This document shows, piece by piece, positions 35,078 to 42,498 of a stretch of 64,000 bases of DNA (position 1 is the first letter of the stretch; every line of letters begins with the position of its first letter). Origin of the DNA: Gracilibacillus halotolerans (GTDB lineage: Bacteria > Bacillota > Bacilli > Bacillales > Amphibacillaceae); assembly GCF_014206945.1 (NCBI RefSeq), contig NZ_JACHON010000004.1, positions 62,001-126,000 of the forward strand, given 5' to 3'. Under the pieces are notes generated by a model. The model did no database searches and was not told the origin of the DNA. It was given only the letters and a program-made list of their open reading frames with translations. A program made the translations under genes and the position numbers.

Positions 35078-36253
35078 ATGATGAAAGATTCTTTATATTC
35101 CTTATTAGATGAGCATTATAACGAAATGGTAAAAATCAGAAGATATCTACATCAACATCCTGAAGTGTCTTTCAAAGAGTACGAGACAGCAGCATATATT
35201 GAAAAATTCTATCAAAAATTAACTATTCCATATCGATCCAACGTAGGAGGAAATGGTATTGTTGCGACAATAAAAGGAGCAAAACCTGGTAAAACTGTTG
35301 CATTACGAGCTGATTTTGATGCTCTACCAATTCAAGACGAAAAAGATGTTGCCTATCGCTCGAAGACACCTGGGGTTATGCATGCTTGTGCCCACGATGG
35401 ACATACAGCAATGTTGCTTATCATAGCAAAAGTTCTACATAGTAAACAGGCAGAACTTTCAGGAAATGTTGTTCTCATTCATCAGCATGCAGAGGAATTA
35501 GCACCTGGGGGAGCAAAATCAATGATAAGCGACGGTGCTTTAGATGGGGTAGATGTTGTTTACGGCAATCACTTGTGGACGAATACTCCTTTTGGTGAGA
35601 TTCATACCGCATCTGAACATCTAATGGCTGCTGCTGACCGCTTTACCATCACACTTCATGGAAAAGGTGGCCATGGAGCGATTCCACATCAAACAAAGGA
35701 TCCAATCGTTATAGGGGCACAATTAATTACTGCGCTTCAACAGATCGTTAGCCGACGTGTGAACCCACTTGATACTGCGGTTATTACAGTTGGTCGATTC
35801 GAGGCTGGAAATACCTTTAACGTGATTCCCCATTCGGCAACAATTGAAGGAACCGTTCGTACCTTTGATTCTAATTTACGAGATTGGATAGTAGAAGAAA
35901 TGGAACGTGTCATTAAAGGAACGACTTTCGCTGGAGATATGGAATATAAATTTGAATATTTTAATGGGTATCCACCCGTTATTAATCATCCAGAATATGC
36001 AGAACGAGTCATTCAGGCGGCACAACAGGTTCCCGACGTAAAGAAAGCAATCTTCGTCCAACCTACAATGACCGGAGAAGATTTTTCTTACTATTTACAA
36101 GAACGGCCTGGAGCATTCTTTTTTACGGGAGCAGCAATCGAGAACAACTTCGTTCCCCATCACCATCCATTATTTGATTTTGATGAACGAGCCATGTTAA
36201 TCGGAGCAAAAACATTAATCAACCTTACCCTACAAACATTAACTAGTGAATAA
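35078..36253 (+). CDS. yhaA: M20 family amidohydrolase (YhaA/HipO-like)
   Basis: 391 residues. Zinc/manganese peptidase fold of the M20D N-acyl-amino-acid amidohydrolases: YLHQHPEVSFKEYET, RADFDALPIQ, HACAHDGHTAML, HQHAEELAPGGA and TGEDFSYYLQERPG. Cleaves N-acyl amino acids or related amides; the substrate is unknown. B. subtilis yhaA is next to ecsAB, as here. AGGAGG five bases before the first of two ATGs. Confidence 0.9.
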   Translation: MMKDSLYSLLDEHYNEMVKIRRYLHQHPEVSFKEYETAAYIEKFYQKLTIPYRSNVGGNGIVATIKGAKPGKTVALRADFDALPIQDEKDVAYRSKTPGVMHACAHDGHTAMLLIIAKVLHSKQAELSGNVVLIHQHAEELAPGGAKSMISDGALDGVDVVYGNHLWTNTPFGEIHTASEHLMAAADRFTITLHGKGGHGAIPHQTKDPIVIGAQLITALQQIVSRRVNPLDTAVITVGRFEAGNTFNVIPHSATIEGTVRTFDSNLRDWIVEEMERVIKGTTFAGDMEYKFEYFNGYPPVINHPEYAERVIQAAQQVPDVKKAIFVQPTMTGEDFSYYLQERPGAFFFTGAAIENNFVPHHHPLFDFDERAMLIGAKTLINLTLQTLTSE

Positions 36254-36255
36254 AA

Positions 36256-36299
36256 CACACCAACCTATCTCCCAGAACTGGGGGATAGGTTGGTGTTTA
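36256..36299. terminator. Bidirectional terminator between yhaA and ecsB
   Basis: A long stem AACACACCAACCTATC / GATAGGTTGGTGTTT with paired CC/GG inside; it serves both converging genes. Confidence 0.85.
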
Positions 36300-37526
36300 T
36301 GCTTCTTTTCGATATTTTTGTTGAATATAAGACGGTATAATCATGTAAATAAACACTAAAGATGCTACCATCATAATAGCTCCTTCTAGCCATCTCTGTT
36401 CAAATAAGAACGGAATTATAAATAGAATGGCTGAAAACAACATGATTTGACGCATCCATTTCGTAAAAGATGCTAGTCTTTTTTCTGCTTTTATAGGATA
36501 TAGTTCAATCCACACTAACGTTCTGTGATGACGGTATAACGGCAACAGCTGTAAGAAAATAATATACATAAACAAAAAGCCGAATATAAGCATCAACCAT
36601 TGATTAGGAACAGTCCATACGAGAACGAGTCCGATTACAAGTAAACGCAAAAATATCCCTAAATAATCTGTACTACGAACGGTTGTTAATCGAAACAGGT
36701 AAAGAAAGGTAGACACTGTCTTGATTGGCATACCTTTTGTTAACATTGTGGCAAGAATGCGTCGCTTCTTCACCTGTGTTTCCAAATGGGGTACATCTGT
36801 AAACATGTTTGCTAGACGATAAAATGCACGCTTCCTTTGATAATCTTGCTCGATTAATAATTCCCAATTCACACTGTTTGTCTGCTTGGCAAAGAAAATA
36901 TTTACAAGCCAAAGGCCAATTAAAAGTACAGTGAGAATGATGGTAAATATAATTTCTTGCTGCATAAAGAAAAATACCAATGCAGTAACAAGCAAAAATC
37001 GTAGGATCCATTCCATCCTTCTTGTAGACGTATCCCTCACTTTATGCATCCACCAGCTCACAACATAAGCCCATACTTTTAGTACGATTAATAGAAGAAA
37101 TAACAAACCTAGCTCTTTCCCTGTATAGTTGGAATAAGTTTGAAAATACAATGGTGCTAAAGCAAATACAGCCAAAACAAGTAAATACAATTGAGTAAAA
37201 AAACTATACAGTATCGCTCGTAGGAAAAAACCTTTCAACCGATGCTCCGCTGGGATTAAAAAGACAAGATCCGCTTTCTTTAGAAAGGTTTGAATAGGAG
37301 CATATACAGCAACAAATCCGAAGATTATTGCCATTAGCCATTCAGAAGGAAACCCCTCTGGCATTTGTTCTAACCATTGCTGATAATATATCGACAATGC
37401 TCCAAGAATAAATACCATCGCAATTGCTAAATGACCAGTGAAAATATATCGTAAGTATCTCCCCAACTCAAGTACATGTGCCTTTAATCTATCTGAAAAT
37501 AATTGTTTAACATCAAGCATTGGCAT
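36297..37526 (-). CDS. ecsB: ABC transporter permease EcsB
   Basis: 409 residues, many membrane helices. VFLIPAEHRLKGFFLRAILYSF and the C-terminal IELYPIKAEKRLASF are EcsB features. With EcsA it forms an exporter that in B. subtilis is needed for normal protein secretion, sporulation, competence and regulated intramembrane proteolysis (peptide clearing). Start overlaps the end of ecsA by 14 bases. No ecsC follows. Confidence 0.9.
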   Translation of the reverse strand: MPMLDVKQLFSDRLKAHVLELGRYLRYIFTGHLAIAMVFILGALSIYYQQWLEQMPEGFPSEWLMAIIFGFVAVYAPIQTFLKKADLVFLIPAEHRLKGFFLRAILYSFFTQLYLLVLAVFALAPLYFQTYSNYTGKELGLLFLLLIVLKVWAYVVSWWMHKVRDTSTRRMEWILRFLLVTALVFFFMQQEIIFTIILTVLLIGLWLVNIFFAKQTNSVNWELLIEQDYQRKRAFYRLANMFTDVPHLETQVKKRRILATMLTKGMPIKTVSTFLYLFRLTTVRSTDYLGIFLRLLVIGLVLVWTVPNQWLMLIFGFLFMYIIFLQLLPLYRHHRTLVWIELYPIKAEKRLASFTKWMRQIMLFSAILFIIPFLFEQRWLEGAIMMVASLVFIYMIIPSYIQQKYRKEA

Positions 37527-38259
37527 CTGCTTCTTTCGTTAATCGAACATATATATCATCCAACGTTGCACGTGGCATTTGGAATGTTTCGCGAAGCTCT
37601 TCTAATGTTCCCTGTGCACGTACTGTTCCGTCATGTATAATAACGAACCGATCACAATATCTTTCTGCTGTAGCTAATATATGTGTGGACATGAGCACAC
37701 CTGCACCATTATCTTTCATTTCATTCATCCACTGTAAATACGATTGAATGCCGAGTGGATCTAATCCTACAAACGGCTCGTCCACAATATATAAGTTTGG
37801 TTCCGTCAAAAAAGCACACATAATCATTACTTTTTGGCGCATCCCTTTAGAGAAATGGATTGGGAACAATTTTAATTTATTCTCTAAACGAAACTCCTTT
37901 AATAAAGGTGGTACACGTTTCTCATACTCTTCTTCTGTTAACTCATATGCCATCGCAGTTAATCGCAAGTGTTCTTCTAATGTTAATTCATCGTATAAGA
38001 CCGGCATCTCCGGAATATAACCAAATTGTTTTCGATACGTTTCCGGCGCCTCATTAAAACTCTTCCCTTGTATTGTTACGCTTCCTTTTTTAGGGTGCAT
38101 TAAGCCAATTACATGCTTTATGGTCGTACTCTTTCCAGCTCCGTTAAGACCAATTAAAGCTACAATTTCATTTGGAAATATATCAAATGAAATCCCATGC
38201 AACACATTTTTATGTGTATATCCACCCTCTAATTCGTTCACTCTCAGTAGTGGTTCCAT
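37513..38259 (-). CDS. ecsA: ABC transporter ATP-binding protein EcsA
   Basis: 248 residues. Walker A GLNGAGKST, signature FSKGMRQKV and Walker B LYIVDEP are all intact. Start at the ATG 38259 (MEPLLRVNEL), eight bases after AAAGGA; the frame extends upstream to 38349. Partner of EcsB; divergent from hit, the classical ecsA/hit arrangement. Confidence 0.93.
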   Translation of the reverse strand: MEPLLRVNELEGGYTHKNVLHGISFDIFPNEIVALIGLNGAGKSTTIKHVIGLMHPKKGSVTIQGKSFNEAPETYRKQFGYIPEMPVLYDELTLEEHLRLTAMAYELTEEEYEKRVPPLLKEFRLENKLKLFPIHFSKGMRQKVMIMCAFLTEPNLYIVDEPFVGLDPLGIQSYLQWMNEMKDNGAGVLMSTHILATAERYCDRFVIIHDGTVRAQGTLEELRETFQMPRATLDDIYVRLTKEADANA

Positions 38260-38512
38260 TACAATCATCCTTTCTCCTATCATACTGCTTGTCCTACGCG
38301 ATATAATCGTAATAAAGTAAAGTTTTTTTATGTGGTGCTCACATGACAAATTGTTGTAAGTTAATTTGCATTCTATTGTTGTGCTATTTAGTAGTTCGTT
38401 TTATGTAACTGGAAGTGTAGCATAACTTATACTTCCTGTCTGTAGTTGCTTGCAATACCACTAATCAATACTATAAAATAAATGTAAGCATTTTATAGAG
38501 GAGTGTTTAATA

Positions 38513-38941
38513 ATGAGTACGGCGCATGATTGTATCTTTTGTAAAATAATAAATGGTGAGATCCCTTCTGCCAAGGTCTATGAAGATGAAGAAGTCTTTG
38601 CCTTTCTAGATATTAGTCAGGTGACAAAGGGGCATACATTAATTATACCGAAAAAGCATGTAGAAAACATTTATGAAACAACCGAAGAGGTTGCCTCTAA
38701 CCTTTTTGCTCGCGTTCCAAAAATCGCAAACGCCATTAAAAAGGCATATAATCCAGTTGGTATTAATATTCTTAATAATAACGGAACTGCTGCGGGGCAA
38801 TCTGTTTTCCATATACATATTCATCTTATCCCTAGATATGACGGAACCGACGGATTTGATGCTAAATGGATTACACATAATGACGATTACTCAACTTCTG
38901 ATTTAGCAGATATCGCTCAGAAAATAGCTACAGGAATATAA
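38513..38941 (+). CDS. hit: HIT family nucleotide-binding hydrolase
   Basis: 142 residues. CIFCKIINGEIPSAKVYEDE at the start and the histidine triad HIHIHLIPRY near residue 100. Likely hydrolyses nucleoside phosphoramidates; the physiological role is unclear. Divergent from ecsAB as in B. subtilis. Shine-Dalgarno AGAGGAG. Confidence 0.95.
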   Translation: MSTAHDCIFCKIINGEIPSAKVYEDEEVFAFLDISQVTKGHTLIIPKKHVENIYETTEEVASNLFARVPKIANAIKKAYNPVGINILNNNGTAAGQSVFHIHIHLIPRYDGTDGFDAKWITHNDDYSTSDLADIAQKIATGI

Positions 38942-39073
38942 ACATAAACTTCCAAAGGAAAATAGCGTTTGAAATGGTTGAAAAAAGAGAATGTTATAAC
39001 TAACAACTCATAGATGGATGATTATACATTCATCTCTTCCCAACCGAGCGCATAATAGAAAGGAGGGTTCAGA

Positions 39074-39457
39074 ATGATTAATAGCAAATCACTTCTTTTA
39101 GGAATCCTTGCAGGTGGCGTAGTAGGTGCTGCGGCAACGCTACTTAGCACTCCAAAGTCCGGTCGAGAAATGCGTGCTGATGTGAAACAACGAAGTGAAG
39201 ATATTGTACAAACAATGAATCGCTTACGAGCAGAGGGTATGGATTTAAAGGAACAAATCACGAAAACTTCTAAAGAAGGTGCAGCTCTTATTAAAGAACT
39301 ATCAACAGATATGAAAAATTCTATTGAATCATGGAAACAAACTGTAGAACCTCATCAAAAAAACATCCAAAAGTATTTAACACAGATTGAATCAAGCTTA
39401 AGGGAATTAGAAGAAAAAACAAAAGGCGAAAAACAAAGTGAGCAATTAAATGCTTAA
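39074..39457 (+). CDS. yhaH: YtxH-domain protein (YhaH-like)
   Basis: 127 residues. N-terminal glycine-rich membrane helix (SLLLGILAGGVVGAAATLLS), then the YtxH block TPKSGREMRADVKQRSED and a long helical coiled-coil tail. Family proteins are general-stress proteins of unknown mechanism. GAAAGGAGG before the ATG. In B. subtilis yhaI and scoC(hpr) come next; they are missing here. Confidence 0.85.
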   Translation: MINSKSLLLGILAGGVVGAAATLLSTPKSGREMRADVKQRSEDIVQTMNRLRAEGMDLKEQITKTSKEGAALIKELSTDMKNSIESWKQTVEPHQKNIQKYLTQIESSLRELEEKTKGEKQSEQLNA

Positions 39458-39485
39458 AAGGTTTTTTCTCCTTTATTATTTAGAT

Positions 39486-39541
39486 TCTAAAAGTTTCAAT
39501 TATCGAACTGAGGTAAATTCAGGATAATTGAAACTTTTTTT
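39486..39541 (+). terminator. Terminator of yhaH
   Basis: AAAAGTTTCAATTATC / GATAATTGAAACTTTT, a 16-bp perfect stem with an 18-base loop, continuing into a T run. Confidence 0.85.
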
Positions 39542-39748
39542 ACATATTTAGAAATTTTGTTTACACATAGATACATCCTTACCTCACCTTTGTTTTCTTG
39601 TATCTTTTCCCTTACACAACATTAAAGCAAGGAACAAAATGATAGATTAGAAAACCTTTTTTCTGCCTTTCATTTTTTCTTCTTATACTGTTCAAATCAC
39701 ACTTTTTTTGTTAAAGTAATGAAAGGACTAGCAAGGGGGTCGAAATTA

Positions 39749-39928
39749 ATGTTCTTTATTTTTACGTTTTTTGCTTTTTTTGTATTACTCATCTTTAATT
39801 CTCTTACGATGAGGCTTTGCTTACAAACAGAGATGTCGCAGGAGAAACAACCAAATGTGTTTCGAACCGTTAATATTTTAATTACGATATTACTAGTATC
39901 CTCTTATGTAGAGATTATTAATATTTAA
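39749..39928 (+). CDS. Small two-helix membrane protein, unknown function
   Basis: 59 residues from the ATG at 39749, eight bases after AAGGGGG; the in-frame ATG at 39719 lies upstream of that site. Two hydrophobic helices (FFIFTFFAFFVLLIFNS and VNILITILLVSSYVEI) are joined by a short polar loop with QEKQPN. Not recognised. It sits alone upstream of prsA. Confidence 0.6.
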   Translation: MFFIFTFFAFFVLLIFNSLTMRLCLQTEMSQEKQPNVFRTVNILITILLVSSYVEIINI

Positions 39929-40136
39929 CGATATCCGTCTGGTACATTCATGAGACCAGGCGATTATATTCATTTTGAAGGTACATAGTAGATACAAGAA
40001 TAATCTATCCTATAGTAACTATATAAAAATATATAAAAATTAAGTAATCTCGATTTTTCCAATCTTTTTCAGACAAAATATGTTATAGTATGGCAAGAAT
40101 GAAAAAATTAGTCTAAACGTATTAGGAGTGTAGTCA

Positions 40137-41078
40137 ATGAGAAAATTAGCGATTGCAGCAACATTTACAGCTGGAGTATTAGCACTTACAGCATGTTCAT
40201 CAGGCGATTCTGAAACAGTAGTAGAAACGGAATCTGGTAATGTAACGAAAGAAGAATATTATGAAGCGTTGAAAGCGGAGAGTGGCGAACAAGTACTTCA
40301 AAAACTCGTTTTGAAAACAATATTAGAAGATAATTATGATGTCTCAGACGATGAAGTAGATAAAGAGTTAGAATCCTATAAAGAGCAATTTGGTGAAGAA
40401 CAGTGGGATATGGTCCTACTACAAAGTGGTTTTGAGGACGAAGATCAATTTAAAGAAGAATTACGTTTACAAATGCTTCAAGAAGCTGCAGCTACAGAAG
40501 ATGTAGAAGTTACGGACGAAGAGATCGAAGCACGTTATGATCGCATGAAGTATACTATTGAAGCTAGACATATACTAGTTGCTGATGAAGAAACAGCAAA
40601 TGAAGTAAAAGAGAAACTAGACAATGGTGAGGATTTTGCTTCTCTAGCGGAAGAATATTCTACTGACCCAGGAAGCGCGGCAAATGGTGGAGAATTACAG
40701 CCATTTACTGCAGGCGACATGGTTCCAGAGTTTGAAGAGGCAGTATACACAATGGAAATTGATGAAATTAGTGAGCCAGTACAGTCTACACACGGCTTCC
40801 ACGTTATCCAACTTCTAGGTAAACAAGAAGCAGAAGATATCGATGATTTAGATAACATGAAAGATCAAATTCGTCGTGAGATTGCAGCTACAAAAGTAGA
40901 TAATATGGCATTCCAAGCAAAAGTGAATCAACTTATTGAAGATGCTAACATTGATGTGAAAATTGACGAATTTAAAGACATGTTTGAAATAGCTACTCCT
41001 GAAGCTCCAGTTGAAGAGGAACCAGCAGATGAAGAGTCTGCGGAAGATACAGAAGCAACAGAGGACAGCGAAGAATAA
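40137..41078 (+). CDS. prsA: Foldase lipoprotein PrsA (parvulin peptidyl-prolyl isomerase)
   Basis: 313 residues. Lipoprotein signal with lipobox LTAC (Cys20), anchored outside the membrane. Central PpiC parvulin domain (about 135-230): EARHILVADEETANEV, DPGSAANGGELQPFTAGDMVPEFEEA and STHGFHVIQLLGK. Helps secreted enzymes and PBPs fold. The C-terminus is a strongly acidic tail (EEEPADEESAEDTEATEDSE), longer than in B. subtilis and consistent with a salt-tolerant lifestyle (inference). Confidence 0.95.
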   Translation: MRKLAIAATFTAGVLALTACSSGDSETVVETESGNVTKEEYYEALKAESGEQVLQKLVLKTILEDNYDVSDDEVDKELESYKEQFGEEQWDMVLLQSGFEDEDQFKEELRLQMLQEAAATEDVEVTDEEIEARYDRMKYTIEARHILVADEETANEVKEKLDNGEDFASLAEEYSTDPGSAANGGELQPFTAGDMVPEFEEAVYTMEIDEISEPVQSTHGFHVIQLLGKQEAEDIDDLDNMKDQIRREIAATKVDNMAFQAKVNQLIEDANIDVKIDEFKDMFEIATPEAPVEEEPADEESAEDTEATEDSEE

Positions 41079-41102
41079 TAGACAGACAAAACCAATCTCT
41101 GC

Positions 41103-41137
41103 ATAGAGGGTGATCCATATGGGCACCCTCTATTTTC
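41103..41137 (+). terminator. Terminator of prsA
   Basis: ATAGAGGGTG / CACCCTCTAT stem with an 11-base loop followed by TTTTCC. It overlaps the upstream in-frame extension of the next gene, which argues for the later start chosen there. Confidence 0.82.
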
Positions 41138-41175
41138 CATTATTCTCATTGAAACACAAAAAGGCGGTGTGTAAA

Positions 41176-42399
41176 GTGAAAAAATATTTCTATGATATGA
41201 TACCAATCACCTATTCATTGGAGGAAGATGTAAAAAACGATTTAATGGAGAAGTATTTACCTCCCCAATTCAATACCGAAGAAACTTCTTTTATATTAGA
41301 TGACCATGATAAAGGAGCACCTGTCTCTACAACTGTCTTAATCAACGACTTTGAATTAAGAAACACGAAAACCAATAAAAAATTTCTTAAACTCTCCTTT
41401 AGTAATCCGTCAGGTAATATTCCAGCAAAAATGTGGGATAACGACGGAGAAATTGAGAAATATATTCCTACCTTAGAGAGTAATGGTGTCTTTTATATTA
41501 GGGGACAGGTGGATGAGTTTAATGGCTTTAAAAGTGTAACTGTATACGAACTTTCACCGAGTAAAGAAGATGTTAATCCTTCTCTCCTACTCGCTTCTAC
41601 TAATCAAAACTTAGATCAATTGAGCGAAGAATTATTTGCCTATTTGCTTGAACTGCAAGAACCTTATCAAACGTTAGCTTTTCGAACGCTAGATTTATTC
41701 TGGGATTCTTTTAGTAAGAGCCCTGCCGCCAAAGGAATGCATCACAATTATTTAGGTGGGTTATTAAAACATACCGTTGGCCTTATGCGTTTTTGTCGTT
41801 ACATAATTAAGATAGAAGAAAACCCATTTCAAGCTGTCATTCGACTGATACATCAAGTTGAAAAGCAATATAAAGTAGAAATATGGGAATCATTAAAAAG
41901 TGAGGAAGATTTTCATAGATTCATATGGAAGGATACAATTGATCACCTGTATTCCATGCTCCATGGTATGACAGAGTTTAAATATGATACGATTAATGAA
42001 GACGCATTGATGACGAGTATTTTGTTCCATGACATTGGGAAACTAGCAGAATATAACTATGCCGGTCGTAATGATGATTTCTTTACGTATCTTTTCCCTT
42101 CCGCTCTATTTGAGGATACTCGACAAGTACAGTCTGGCATCGCAATGGATTCACTTGGTGTCATGGTTGGTCATATTCCGTACGGTGTTCTAATTTTAAA
42201 TAAAGTCGTCAATGACCATCAAATCCAGCTTAGTATGGAACAAATTCATTTAATGTCACATTGTATTTTATGTCATCATGGTTTACCAGAATGGGGTAGC
42301 GCCGTAAGAAAGCCTCAAAACATCGAAGGATATATTATTCATATTGTCGATTATTTAGACAGTCGTTATGAAAACACAGAAGCAGATAACGAAAAATAA
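41176..42399 (+). CDS. yhaM: YhaM-like OB-fold/HD-domain 3'-5' exoribonuclease
   Basis: 407 residues from a GTG (41176), eight bases after AGGCGG. The OB-fold part (about 50-140) includes TVLINDFELRNTKTNKKFLK and NIPAKMWDNDGEIEKY. The HD part includes GMHHNYLGGLLKHTVGL, SILFHDIGKLAEY, HCILCHHGLPEWGS and IIHIVDYLDSR. B. subtilis YhaM is 314 residues; the extra length is an N-terminal segment of ~50 and an insert of roughly 45-60 between the first HD helix and the HD dipeptide. It is in the yhaM position next to yhaN but convergent with it. Confidence 0.8.
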   Translation: MKKYFYDMIPITYSLEEDVKNDLMEKYLPPQFNTEETSFILDDHDKGAPVSTTVLINDFELRNTKTNKKFLKLSFSNPSGNIPAKMWDNDGEIEKYIPTLESNGVFYIRGQVDEFNGFKSVTVYELSPSKEDVNPSLLLASTNQNLDQLSEELFAYLLELQEPYQTLAFRTLDLFWDSFSKSPAAKGMHHNYLGGLLKHTVGLMRFCRYIIKIEENPFQAVIRLIHQVEKQYKVEIWESLKSEEDFHRFIWKDTIDHLYSMLHGMTEFKYDTINEDALMTSILFHDIGKLAEYNYAGRNDDFFTYLFPSALFEDTRQVQSGIAMDSLGVMVGHIPYGVLILNKVVNDHQIQLSMEQIHLMSHCILCHHGLPEWGSAVRKPQNIEGYIIHIVDYLDSRYENTEADNEK

Positions 42400-42460
42400 G
42401 CATTCCTATTTGCTATAGAATAGTTAATGTGATGCCCTGTGTCATATAAAATCTCGGAAA

Positions 42461-42498
42461 GTAAGACCGCACTAAAAAAAGTGCGGCCTTATCTTTTA
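42461..42498. terminator. Bidirectional terminator between yhaM and yhaN
   Basis: GACCGCACT / AGTGCGGCC with an A6 loop; T-rich on both strands. Its right part overlaps the end of yhaN. Confidence 0.75.

Noticed and set aside
38411-38436. Hairpin GGAAGTGTA / TATACTTCC between ecsA and hit as a terminator
   Set aside because: It has no T run, and the flanking genes are divergent, so no terminator is expected; no other role could be supported.
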